Assembly (NCBI RefSeq): GCF_046845755.1
Contig: NZ_CP177357.1
Location: 2,790,001-2,854,000 of the forward strand
Reading direction: 5' to 3'
DNA from: Rubrivirga sp046845755
GTDB lineage: Bacteria; Bacteroidota; Rhodothermia; Rhodothermales; Rubricoccaceae
DNA length: 64,000 bases
The notes under the pieces were generated by a model that had not been told where the DNA came from, searched no databases, and saw only the letters and a program-made list of their open reading frames with translations. Shown here piece by piece: positions 31,226 to 39,209 of the stretch (its first letter is position 1; each line of letters begins with the position of its first letter). The position numbers and the translations under genes were made by a program.

Positions 31226-32038
31226 CTACAGCCGCTCCTTGCGCTCGAGGTACAGCGCGCGGCTCAGCATCACGGCCGCCTGCGCCGTCTGGTCCGTGAA
31301 CCAGTAGTTGACGCCCGCGCCGACGGCCGCGCCCGCGATCGGGATCGACTGCGCCAGCTTCTGCGCGCCGAGGTTCTTGGCGATCTCGCGCGGGACGTGG
31401 CCGAGCTGCTCGCGCAGCGTGCCCTGCGCCGAGCGCGCCCGGTACCCGCCGCTGTCGATGGCCGAGGCCGCAACCGCCAGCTCGCGGAGCGCGTCGGACT
31501 TGGCCTCGCGCGAGCCGCTCGCGGCGACGTTGAAGATGGAGACGACGAGCGGCGTGTAGCCGGGGCCCTGGAGCGGGAAGCCGTACGCCGCGGCCACCTG
31601 CTGGATCAGCCGGAAGTTGACCGTGAACAGGACCGGGATGTCGGCCGCCAGCAACAGCGCCCCACCCAGGCCAGCCCCGCCGCCCGACAACGCCGCGAGC
31701 ACGGAGTTCTGCGAGGCGTACTGCTTGGCGAGCCCGTCGAGCTCTTCCAGCGGCTGGTCGCGCAGCTCGCCGACGGTCGCGACCTCGATACCGGCCTCGG
31801 CGGCCTTCGCCAGCACGTCGTCGGCGTCGAAGGTCCACGCGCTCGCGTCGTTGAGCGTCGAGAGCGTTTGGGTCAGCGCCGCCGTCAGGCCGTCGACGAC
31901 GGACTCGGGGACGAACTGGTCGAAGGCCCAGTCGACCGGCTTCATGGCGAAGCCGAGCGCCTGCTGGAGCAGGGTCTCGCCGCGCTCCCAGCGCTCGATC
32001 TCTCGCTGGGCGGTCCGCTCGTATTCGGTGAGGCGCAT
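31226..32038 (-). CDS. EcsC family protein
   Basis: 270 residues. The sequence fits the EcsC family: N-terminal YERTAQREIERWERGET, amphipathic helices KPVDWAFDQFVPESVVDGL, and a hydrophobic central region (SGGGAGLGGALLLAADIPVLFTVNFRLIQQVAAAYG). It closes with NLGAQKLAQSIPIAGAAVGAGVNYWFTDQT. EcsC is named after the third gene of the Bacillus ecs ABC-transporter operon, but its biochemical role is unknown; here no ABC genes accompany it. The ATG at 32038 was chosen because the frame upstream is Ser/Thr/Pro-rich shadow. It lies between the NtrC regulator and the hybrid kinase, all on one strand. Confidence 0.85.
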   Translation of the reverse strand: MRLTEYERTAQREIERWERGETLLQQALGFAMKPVDWAFDQFVPESVVDGLTAALTQTLSTLNDASAWTFDADDVLAKAAEAGIEVATVGELRDQPLEELDGLAKQYASQNSVLAALSGGGAGLGGALLLAADIPVLFTVNFRLIQQVAAAYGFPLQGPGYTPLVVSIFNVAASGSREAKSDALRELAVAASAIDSGGYRARSAQGTLREQLGHVPREIAKNLGAQKLAQSIPIAGAAVGAGVNYWFTDQTAQAAVMLSRALYLERKERL

Positions 32039-32087
32039 CGTGTGGGGCGTGGTCGTGGGGGACGGCGGCACGCTCCGGGCGCGGCGC

Positions 32088-33686
32088 CTAGTCGGCGGTA
32101 ATGTCGTACTTCTTGAGCAGGCGGTACATCGTGGCCCGGCCGATGCCGAGCTCGGCGGCCGCCCGCTCCACGTTCCCGTCGCAGGCCCCGAACGCGGCCT
32201 CGACGGCGCGGCGCTTGAGCTCGTCGAGGGGGACGATGTCCGCACTACCGGACGCGGGCGCGCCGGGTTGCACGGCGGGCACGGCGAGCGGCGGGAGGTC
32301 GTCCCACGACGCCGGCGGGGCGCTCGCGGCGGTCTCCGCGACGGCGGGCTCGGCGAGCGCGGGCTCGGGGACGGTCGGCTGCGCGGGCGGCGCGCTGGGG
32401 GCGCCGTCGCCGCCGGCCTGGCCGTCGCCGCCCGTCAGGCCGTCGCCGCCCGGCACACGAGCGCCGGGGCGCTCGGCCCACGGCTGGATGGCCTGCGCCC
32501 CGCCGAGCAGCAGGTCGTCGACGGCGATCTCGTCGGCGTCCGAGATCAGGACGGCCCGCTCGACGGTCGACTTGAGCTCGCGGACGTTGCCGGGCCACGC
32601 GTAGTCCAGGATGGCGCGGACGGCGTCGCCGCTCAGCCGCTTGCCCTTGAACTGCGGGTGGGCCGTCGTGTAGTCCTCCAGGAAGCCCTGCGCGAGCAGC
32701 AGCACGTCGTTGCCCCGCTCGCGCAACGGCGGCAGGCCGATGGGGAACTGGAACAGGCGGTAGTACAAGTCCTCCCGGAACGTCCCGGCGCGGACCATCT
32801 CGAGCACGCTCTTGTTGGTCGCCGAGATCACGCGGCACTCGAACTTGATGGTGCCGCTCCCGCCGACGCGCGTCACCTCGCGCGTCTGGAGCGCGCGCAA
32901 CAGCTTGGCCTGGAGCCCGAGGTCAAGCTCGCCGACCTCGTCGAGGAAGAGCGTCCCGCCGTCGGCCTGCTCGAACTTGCCGATGTGGCGGGCGTGCGCG
33001 CCGGTAAAGGAGCCCTTCTCGTGCCCGAAGAACTCGGACTCCATCAGCTCCGCCGGGATCGCGGCGCAGTTGACGACCACGAACGGGCCGACCTCGGGCT
33101 CGCCGGGCGGCGGGTCGGAGTTGAAGTGGATGGCCCGGGCGACGAGCTCCTTGCCCGTGCCCGACTCGCCCTCGATGGCGACCGTCAGGTTCCCCCGCAG
33201 CGTCTTCTGGACAAGCTGGTAGACCCGCTCCATCGCCGCGCTGTCGCCCACGATCTCGTCCATCCCGTACTTCTGGGCGACCTCGGCGCGCAGCTGCTCC
33301 ACCTCGCGCGCCAGCCGCACGCGCCCCTTGAGCCGCTCCACGACCACGTCGAGCTTGACCAGGTCGTCGTGGCCCTTCGTGATGTAGTCGGTCGCCCCGC
33401 CCTTCATGGCCTCGACGGCCACGTCCGCCGTGCCCTGCGCCGAGATCATCACGATGGGCAAGTCGGGCTGGAAAAGCTGCAAGCGCCGCAGCGTCTCCAT
33501 GCCGCCGATGCCGGGCATCATGATGTCCAGGAAGACGATGTCCGGGCGCTCGCGGTCGAGCGCGTCAAGCGCGTCCTCGCCGCTGTGGAAGACCGAGACC
33601 TCGTGGTCGGCGGGCTTGTCGAGCCGGTACGAGAGCAGGCGGGCGTAGTGCTTGTCGTCGTCGACGACGAAGAGGCGGGTGGTCAC
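32088..33686 (-). CDS. Sigma-54-dependent NtrC-type response regulator
   Basis: 532 residues. Receiver domain with acidic pocket VVDDD, phospho-Asp 54 (FLDIMMPG) and Lys 104. The AAA+ sigma-54 activation domain has Walker A GESGTGKE (173-180), Walker B GGTLFLDEVGEL, NVRELKSTVERAVL, and an L1 loop reading GSFTGA (225-230) instead of the common GAFTGA. A Pro/Ala/Gly-rich linker of about 80 residues leads to a Fis-type helix-turn-helix (GNVERAAAELGIGRATMYRLLKKY). It should activate sigma-54 promoters when phosphorylated. The nearby hybrid kinase is a plausible but unproven donor. No rpoN is in the window. Confidence 0.94.
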   Translation of the reverse strand: MTTRLFVVDDDKHYARLLSYRLDKPADHEVSVFHSGEDALDALDRERPDIVFLDIMMPGIGGMETLRRLQLFQPDLPIVMISAQGTADVAVEAMKGGATDYITKGHDDLVKLDVVVERLKGRVRLAREVEQLRAEVAQKYGMDEIVGDSAAMERVYQLVQKTLRGNLTVAIEGESGTGKELVARAIHFNSDPPPGEPEVGPFVVVNCAAIPAELMESEFFGHEKGSFTGAHARHIGKFEQADGGTLFLDEVGELDLGLQAKLLRALQTREVTRVGGSGTIKFECRVISATNKSVLEMVRAGTFREDLYYRLFQFPIGLPPLRERGNDVLLLAQGFLEDYTTAHPQFKGKRLSGDAVRAILDYAWPGNVRELKSTVERAVLISDADEIAVDDLLLGGAQAIQPWAERPGARVPGGDGLTGGDGQAGGDGAPSAPPAQPTVPEPALAEPAVAETAASAPPASWDDLPPLAVPAVQPGAPASGSADIVPLDELKRRAVEAAFGACDGNVERAAAELGIGRATMYRLLKKYDITAD

Positions 33687-33848
33687 GTGAGCGGGGGGGG
33701 GAGTGCCCGTTCCGTATCGCCCCCTCCGTCGGGCACACTTAGGGCCGCTCGTTCACGCCGCGCCGGCGGCGCCGTGCGGCGACGCTCCGGCCGGTTGTTT
33801 CTCAGAATGAGACGGGCCGGTCGGGACACCGACGACGGACGGATGTGA

Positions 33849-34124
33849 TTGTGCTCCCCCGTCCCCAGGGCACAGACGAACACTTTCCACAGCCCGGTCA
33901 CAGGCGTCCAGGTCGGCGACGCCAGCGCGCAGCACATCAGCGTAGAGGTCCACCTCCAAGCCATTGCCGAGACCTCCCTGGATGCCCCAATGCCTTGCGA
34001 GACCAAACGGAGCCAGCTCCAACGCCTCCACGCGGTCGCCAGCGACGGCGCCCTCGGCAACGCAGCGGGACTGGCCAGCCTCATCCTCGACGCCCTGCAG
34101 GGATTGGGCGGCGCTGGCGGCTGA
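33849..34124 (+). pseudogene. Orphan frame, possible gene remnant
   Basis: A 91-codon frame that would have to start at TTG and has a stop immediately upstream. The translation looks protein-like from VTGVQVGDASAQHISVEVHL onward (alternating strand, then QLQRLHAVASDGALGNAAGL), and third positions are mostly G or C, as in real genes here. The first 16 codons are not protein-like and there is no ribosome site. I do not recognise it. It may be a decayed fragment, a short unknown gene, or chance. Confidence 0.25.
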
Positions 34125-34137
34125 GCCCCCAGTCTCC

Positions 34138-34247
34138 GTCATCCTGAGCGGAGCGAAGGATCTCGACGCGAGGCCGCTCGCCCCGACATCCGGCCCCTAC
34201 GACTTGAACCGTCGGCGTCGAGATCATTCGCTGGCGCTCAGGATGAC
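34138..34247. repeat. Palindromic repeat with GTCATCCTGAG ends, copy 2
   Basis: A left arm of 32 bases starting GTCATCCTGAGCGGAGCGAA and a right arm of 33 bases that is its near-perfect inverse complement (about 30 matches) enclose 45 bases. The outer 11 bases match the ends of the 7100-7165 element apart from one position. A MITE- or REP-like mobile or regulatory element; no clear target-site duplication is visible. Confidence 0.75.
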
Positions 34248-34265
34248 AGTCGGGCGGCGTCGGCG

Positions 34266-34559
34266 CTACAAGTCCGCCGCGAGGTCTGCCCACGCCGGGT
34301 TGTACGCGTCGATGAGCGCCAGCTTGCGTTCGCGCCGCCAGCCCTTGAGCGCTTTCTCGCGGGCGATCGCGTCGCGAGCGCTCGGGTGCTCCTCACAGTA
34401 CACGAGTTGAGTGACGCGGTACCGTGCCGTGAACGCGCCGGGTGCCCCGGCCCGGTGCTCGGCGACCCGGCGCGCGAGGTCGTTCGTCACGCCGACGTAG
34501 AGCGTGCGCCCCCGGCTGGCGAGGATGTAGACCCAATGCGACTGGCGCCGCTCCCCCAC
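34266..34559 (-). CDS. GIY-YIG nuclease-superfamily small protein
   Basis: 97 residues of the UPF0213/YhbQ-like type: HWVYILASRGRTLYVGVTND (GIY-YIG strand pair), then LARRVAEHRAG with the conserved Arg and His, FTARYRVTQLVYCEE, and REKALKGWRRERKLALIDAYNP with the downstream Glu. These are stand-alone GIY-YIG domains, probably DNA-acting and of unclear role. The palindromic repeat sits directly beyond its stop codon. No partner genes. Confidence 0.9.
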   Translation of the reverse strand: MGERRQSHWVYILASRGRTLYVGVTNDLARRVAEHRAGAPGAFTARYRVTQLVYCEEHPSARDAIAREKALKGWRRERKLALIDAYNPAWADLAADL

Positions 34560-34615
34560 GTCCCGCTCGGATTCCCCTCACTAGCGTACGGCACAGCGCG
34601 CGGACGCCCGACTTC

Positions 34616-35056
34616 TCACCGCACCGCGTCGACCGCCGCCGCGATCCGCCGCGCCCGCGTCTCGGGCCGCTTGGCGCCCTCGATCCCCGCCACGACCTCC
34701 TTGCGCCGGGTGTACGACAGCGCCGCGAACGCCTCCGTCAGGCCAGCTTGCGCCAGCGCCGCCGTCAGGTCGTCCGGCACGGACACCTCGCGCGGGGCGT
34801 CGTCGCGCGCGACCGTCACCGAGACGGGGTCGCCGGGCTGCTTTCCGATCGCCGCGCGCACGTCCTTCCGCGCCAGCAGGATGTGGTCGGGCCCGCCCAT
34901 CCGCACGAGCCGGCCCCGGTACGGCACGCCGTCGAACGTGGCGACGACGGCCGGGCGCTTGGACCCGAACGCGGCTTCGACGTCGAACGGGACGACGACG
35001 AACGCGCCGCCGCCCTCGTTTGCGACGATCGTCGCGGTGAAGGCGTGCTCGGCCAT
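34616..35056 (-). CDS. DUF1905 / YdeI-like protein
   Basis: 146 residues. N-terminal DUF1905 beta-barrel domain (HAFTATIVANEGGGAFVVVPFDVEAAFG, then VVATFDGVPYRGRLVRMGG) and a C-terminal YdeI/OmpD-associated helical segment (VPDDLTAALAQAGLTEAFAALSYTRRKEVVAGIEGAKRPETRARRI; quoted in pieces). The family has no defined biochemistry; YdeI proteins have been linked to bacteriocin or antimicrobial tolerance. It starts two bases after the uppP stop codon, so the two are cotranscribed. Cytoplasmic. Confidence 0.85.
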   Translation of the reverse strand: MAEHAFTATIVANEGGGAFVVVPFDVEAAFGSKRPAVVATFDGVPYRGRLVRMGGPDHILLARKDVRAAIGKQPGDPVSVTVARDDAPREVSVPDDLTAALAQAGLTEAFAALSYTRRKEVVAGIEGAKRPETRARRIAAAVDAVR

Positions 35057-35058
35057 GG

Positions 35059-35940
35059 CTAGATCCAGATCAGGCCCGCGATGCCGATCGCGAAGCAGTA
35101 GTACGCGAAGTACTGGAGCGAGCGCCGCTGGACGAGCACCTGGACCGCCCGGATCGCGAACACGCCGCTCGCGAAGGCCACGACGGTCCCGACGACCAGC
35201 GGCACCATCCTGACCGTCATCCCGACGTCGAGCATGTCGAGCGTCTTGAGCAGCGTGGCCCCGAGCACGACCGGGAGCAGCATCAGGAACGAGAAGTCGG
35301 CGGCCTCCTTGCGGTCGACGTTGAGGTAGATCGCCGTGCAGATCGTCGAGCCCGAGCGGCTGATGCCGGGGATCAGCGCGGCCGTCTGGGCGATGCCCAC
35401 GAGCACGGCCTTGGCCGGCGAGAGCACGCCGTCGGGGTCGGGCCGCAGGCGCGTGAGCAGCAGCAGGATGCCCGTCACGATGAGCGCGCCGCAGACGAAG
35501 CGGGGGTCGCCGAAGAGGGCCTCCAGCCGCTCCTCGAACAAGAGGTAGCCGATAAACGTCGGCACCATCGTGATCAGGATCAGGAGCGCCAGCCGCAGCG
35601 ACGGGACCGGCCCGCCGGACGCCTCTGGCGCGTCGTAGCTGAGCTCGTTGCCGCGCGCGAGCTCGATCGGCCCGGGCTGGACGGCCTGCGCCCACGCGCG
35701 GCCGTTCGTCAATGCCCCGAACGCGTCGCGCAGGATGCGCCCGATCCGCTCGCGGTAGACGACCAGGATGGACAGCGCCGTGCCAAAGTGGACGAACACC
35801 TCGAACGTCACGTCCTTGGCGTTGCTCGTGTCGAGCCCGAGCACGTACTCGCCCAGGACGAGGTGGCCAGACGATGAGATCGGGAGAAACTCGGCCAGGC
35901 CCTGGATGAGGCCGAGAATCGCGGCTTGCCACCACGTCAT
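35059..35940 (-). CDS. uppP: Undecaprenyl-diphosphatase UppP (BacA)
   Basis: 293 residues, a multi-pass inner-membrane enzyme that dephosphorylates undecaprenyl pyrophosphate to recycle the lipid carrier of cell-wall synthesis. The two signature motifs are present: GLAEFLPISSSGHLVL near the N-terminus with catalytic Glu, and IPGISRSGSTICTAIYL. Hydrophobic segments are spread along the sequence (LALLILITMVPTFIGYLL and MVPLVVGTVVAFASGVFAI). The family confers bacitracin resistance when overproduced. It is the first gene of a two-gene unit with the DUF1905 protein. Confidence 0.95.
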   Translation of the reverse strand: MTWWQAAILGLIQGLAEFLPISSSGHLVLGEYVLGLDTSNAKDVTFEVFVHFGTALSILVVYRERIGRILRDAFGALTNGRAWAQAVQPGPIELARGNELSYDAPEASGGPVPSLRLALLILITMVPTFIGYLLFEERLEALFGDPRFVCGALIVTGILLLLTRLRPDPDGVLSPAKAVLVGIAQTAALIPGISRSGSTICTAIYLNVDRKEAADFSFLMLLPVVLGATLLKTLDMLDVGMTVRMVPLVVGTVVAFASGVFAIRAVQVLVQRRSLQYFAYYCFAIGIAGLIWI

Positions 35941-36062
35941 AGAGAAACCGGAGAGGGGACGGTCGGAGAGGGGGTCCGCCTACGCGCCCCAGCCGGGGGC
36001 GGTCCCGCCGGCGCGTGCGGAGCCCGTGGAGCCTCGCCAGACGCCGATGTCGGGCCCCAGCG

Positions 36063-37694
36063 TCACGGCGCTGCGGGCGTCACGTCGAGCACATCCTCGC
36101 GGTCCACGCGGACGAGCCCCGGCGGGCCGCCCTTGATTGGCCGGACGTACTTCCGCTCCGTCACCGTCACCGGCACGACGGACTGCGTCTTGGCCGTCGA
36201 GAACCACGCCGCCAAGCGGGCCGCCGCCGCGACCGTCGCGGGCGGGACCTCCGTCGACCGCCCCGCGCGCCGGACGACAACGTGGCTGCCCGGCACGCCG
36301 CGCGCGTGGAGCCACAGGTCGTGCGGGCTGGCGACCTTCGTCGTGAGGTGCGCATTGCCCCGGGCGTGCTTGCCGACGAGCGCCTCGAACCCGCCCGGCA
36401 GGGCGATCCGTCGGAACGGCTCGGTCGGCCCCTCACCCCCGCGTTGACCGAGCACGCGCGCGAAGGCCTCGCTCTCGGCCTCGCGGAGCGCCCGCAGCTC
36501 GCCCAGCCCGGTCGTCGCGCGGAGGCGCGCCAGCAGGTCCGCCAGCGCCTCGGCCTCGGCGTGGACCGACGCCCACCGCTCCTCCGCCGCCGCTCGCGCC
36601 CCGCGCGTCCGCCGTGCCTTGTCATAAAACCGCTCCGCGTTCTCGACGGCCGACCGCGCCGGGTCGAGCGGGATCTCGATGTCTCCCGTCCCGCCCACGA
36701 TGTCGTCGACCGTCACGGACTCGCGGCCCGGCCCGGCGCCCGCTTCGAGCGCCATCAGCAGGTGCCCCCACGTTTCGTAGCCGTCGGCGCGCGAGGGCTG
36801 CGCCAGCTCCGTCAGCATCGCCTCGGCCGACCGCTGGCGGCGCCCGGCGGCCGTCGCGAGCGCCTTTTCGAGCGGCCGGTACGCGGCGTCGTACGCGGCC
36901 TGTCCCAGCGACCGCTTCGACCACACGGCGAGGGCGGCCTCGACGGTCTCGAACGCCTCGGCCCTCCAGCCCTCGGGAGCCTCCGCGAGGGGCACGAGCG
37001 CGAACGCCTCCGCCAGTGGCCCGCGCCAGTAGACGTGCGGCGCGGGCGACGCGAGCGCCTCCCGAAACTTCTCGACCGCCCGGAACAGCGTCTCCAGATC
37101 GGCGCCCTCGGGCCCACCGTCGGGGTCGAGCCCGGCGCGGCGGACGGCCTCGGCCGCGAGCGCGCGGGGCATGAGGGGGACCGCCGCCGCCACGCTCTGC
37201 GCCAGCGTCTTTCGCGTCTTCCACCGCTCGGCGAACGCCTCGGCCGTGTCGACAACCGGGGCGGGACGGACCGCCGGGGCGGGCTCTCCGACGTGCGCCT
37301 CCTCATCCAAAAACGCCTCGCGCACGACGCCCTCAGCGTCGGTCCAGTAGACGTTGGGGCGAGGGCCGAACAAGACGATCTGGATCCGGCTCCCGTCCGT
37401 GAGGTCCAGAAACAGGTGACGGTCGCGGTCGCCAGCCCTCACCCGCGAGACGCGGCGGCCGTTTGCGCGCGCCAGCACGTCCGCCGTGTTGCGGCGCTGG
37501 CGCGAGGTGCCGGGCGTGCGGAAAAGGAGCGGCCGGGCCGGGTCGCAGACGACGCGCAGCGAGGTCGGGCCGTCGGGCGCGTCGAGGGCGACGGTTAATT
37601 CGCGCGCCGTCTGGCTCCACGCGGCCTCGACGACGGCGCCCGCGAGCGCGTCGTCCCACTCGGCGGCCAGGGCGTGGAGGGTGAAGTAGTCCAT
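36063..37694 (-). CDS. rqcH: Rqc2/RqcH-like NFACT protein
   Basis: 543 residues. N-terminal NFACT-N region (MDYFTLHALAAEWDDALAGA), a long helical middle domain (coiled coil around residues 330-400), and a C-terminal NFACT-R RNA-binding domain with the signature DLWLHARGVPGSHVVVR and closing KYVRPIKGGPPGLV. RqcH binds 50S subunits with obstructed peptidyl-tRNA and adds C-terminal Ala tails that mark nascent chains for degradation. The length is typical of bacterial RqcH. It is a single gene here with no rqcP partner beside it. Fibronectin-binding names are historical. Confidence 0.92.
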   Translation of the reverse strand: MDYFTLHALAAEWDDALAGAVVEAAWSQTARELTVALDAPDGPTSLRVVCDPARPLLFRTPGTSRQRRNTADVLARANGRRVSRVRAGDRDRHLFLDLTDGSRIQIVLFGPRPNVYWTDAEGVVREAFLDEEAHVGEPAPAVRPAPVVDTAEAFAERWKTRKTLAQSVAAAVPLMPRALAAEAVRRAGLDPDGGPEGADLETLFRAVEKFREALASPAPHVYWRGPLAEAFALVPLAEAPEGWRAEAFETVEAALAVWSKRSLGQAAYDAAYRPLEKALATAAGRRQRSAEAMLTELAQPSRADGYETWGHLLMALEAGAGPGRESVTVDDIVGGTGDIEIPLDPARSAVENAERFYDKARRTRGARAAAEERWASVHAEAEALADLLARLRATTGLGELRALREAESEAFARVLGQRGGEGPTEPFRRIALPGGFEALVGKHARGNAHLTTKVASPHDLWLHARGVPGSHVVVRRAGRSTEVPPATVAAAARLAAWFSTAKTQSVVPVTVTERKYVRPIKGGPPGLVRVDREDVLDVTPAAP

Positions 37695-37751
37695 GCCCCA
37701 AGATCGACGCCAGCCAGCCGGCCAGCGGCACTCGTTGGGCCCCGGACGGCG

Positions 37752-38198
37752 CTAGCGGTCGACGGCGTACTGGTCGCCCGCGTGGATCGGCTCGCAGAAC
37801 TCGGGCTGATCGACAAAGGAGACCACGCGAGCGGCGTAGACGCCCGGCAGCGTGACCGACCGGTAGGCGCACGTCCAGCACTCGATGATCTCCCCTGCCA
37901 CCAGCGTCGGGTCGAAGCGGACGGTCTCCCCCGCCCCGACCGTCACCGTCGTCTCGACGTACTCGTAGCCCACGTAGCTGGCGCGGACGGCGTGCGTCCC
38001 GACGGGGACCTCGAACGAGAACCGCCCGTCGAGGTCGGTCGCCGCGCCGATCGTCGTCTCGACCAGCCAGACGGTCGCGCTGATCAGCACGTCGCCGGTC
38101 TCGGCGTCGGTGACGGTCCCGGTGATCCGGCCCGTTGCCGTCGAGTCCTGGGCGCTGGCGCCCGCCGCGAGGCACAGGGCGAGCAGAACGAGGCGCAT
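37752..38198 (-). CDS. Secreted carboxypeptidase-regulatory-like protein
   Basis: 148 residues. A signal MRLVLLALCLAAGASAQ is followed by a CarboxypepD_reg-like beta-sandwich (GRITGTVTDAETGDVLISAT ... GAATDLDGRFSFEVPVGTHAV), the domain often found at the N-termini of SusC/TonB receptors. Here it is stand-alone. A C-terminal tail has four cysteines (ECWTC and others). Role unknown; it may bind surface sugar or act as an adaptor. Paralogous to the next upstream gene. Confidence 0.82.
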   Translation of the reverse strand: MRLVLLALCLAAGASAQDSTATGRITGTVTDAETGDVLISATVWLVETTIGAATDLDGRFSFEVPVGTHAVRASYVGYEYVETTVTVGAGETVRFDPTLVAGEIIECWTCAYRSVTLPGVYAARVVSFVDQPEFCEPIHAGDQYAVDR

Positions 38199-38256
38199 GG
38201 ATCGACGGGCGGGTAGGACGTCAAACACGGCCCCGCGCGCACACGCCGCAAGCCGT

Positions 38257-38661
38257 TTACGAACCCCCCTCCGAGTCGTCCGGGCGCTCCATGTGGCTCC
38301 CGTCCTCGCCGTGCTCGTGGACGACCGCGCACCCGACGCCCGCGCCCGGCGCCAGCACCACGTCCAGCGTCGTCGGCCCGTCGACGGTCGCCGCCAGCGT
38401 CGCGAGGTGGTAGCGGTACGCCCCGGTGCGGACGGCGTGCGTGCCGGCCGGGACACCTTCGATGCGGAACGAGCCGTCGCGCTGCGAGACGGCGCCGATG
38501 CCGAGGTCCGCGAGGACCACGCCCGCGCCGACGACCGGCATCCCCGTGTCGGCATCGGTGACGGTCCCGGTGACGACCGCGAGCGCCGGGGCGGGGTCGG
38601 CGGACTGGGCGGCCACGGCGGGCACGAGCAGGAGAGCGAGGGCGGCGATGAGCGGGCGCAT
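38257..38661 (-). CDS. Secreted carboxypeptidase-regulatory-like protein, paralogue
   Basis: 134 residues with signal MRPLIAALALLLVPAVAAQ. The core (VVTGTVTDADTGMPVVGAG, then VSQRDGSFRIEGVPAGTHAV) matches that of the 37752 gene, so the two are probably a tandem duplication. The C-terminus is different: Gly/Asp/His-rich with two cysteines lost. The ATG at 38661 opens the signal; an upstream start would add 16 non-signal residues. No function can be assigned. Confidence 0.82.
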   Translation of the reverse strand: MRPLIAALALLLVPAVAAQSADPAPALAVVTGTVTDADTGMPVVGAGVVLADLGIGAVSQRDGSFRIEGVPAGTHAVRTGAYRYHLATLAATVDGPTTLDVVLAPGAGVGCAVVHEHGEDGSHMERPDDSEGGS

Positions 38662-38759
38662 GGCGGGGGCGATCGGGAGGCGGTCGGGTCCAACGACAGG
38701 CCCGTCCAAGTGTTTTAACGCCCACCCCCTATGTTGCCCCTGTCCAGACCCCGCTTGCC

Positions 38760-39197
38760 ATGACCCTCGCCCCCATCCTCGACCGCTCCGGCGGCCCCCT
38801 CGTCACCATCGGCCCCGACGCCACGGTCTTCGAGGCCATCGGCCGGATGGTCGAGCACAACGTCGGCTCCATCCTGGTCCTCGACGACGGCGCCTTGCGG
38901 GGCATCTTTACCGAGCGCGACTACCTCCGCCGCATCGCCCTCCAGGGCCGGACCTCGCGCGAGACGCTCGTTCGCGACGCGATGACCTCGGACCTGGTGA
39001 CCGTCGAGCCGAGCGCGACCGTCGACGCGTGCCTGGCGCTGATGACCGAGCGCAAGATCCGCCACCTGCCCGTCCTGCGCGACGGCGCGCTGGCCGGCGT
39101 CGTGTCGATCGGCGACCTGGTGCGCGCGCGTCTGGCCGAGGCGCGCGGCGAGGTCGAGGGGCTCCGGCAGTTCGTCCAGGGCGGCTACCCCGGGTAG
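38760..39197 (+). CDS. CBS-domain pair protein
   Basis: 145 residues made almost entirely of two CBS domains: VTIGPDATVFEAIGRMVEHN...IFTERDYLRRI and VTVEPSATVDACLALMTERKI...VVSIGDLVRARL. Such pairs bind adenosine nucleotides (AMP, ATP, SAM) and act as regulatory modules. There is no catalytic domain, so it would act by binding a partner. The final helix EVEGLRQFVQGGYPG is extra. Divergent from the secreted paralogues, convergent with recN. Confidence 0.92.
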   Translation: MTLAPILDRSGGPLVTIGPDATVFEAIGRMVEHNVGSILVLDDGALRGIFTERDYLRRIALQGRTSRETLVRDAMTSDLVTVEPSATVDACLALMTERKIRHLPVLRDGALAGVVSIGDLVRARLAEARGEVEGLRQFVQGGYPG

Positions 39198-39209
39198 CGG
39201 CGGCTCGCG

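Larger units (their letters stand above)
33687..34265. other. Gene-poor space with repeat and orphan frame
   Basis: 579 bases between the NtrC-type gene and a GIY-YIG gene. It holds one possible coding frame (33849-34124) and one palindromic repeat (34138-34247). The composition is less GC-rich than flanking genes around 33780-33850. Confidence 0.5.
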
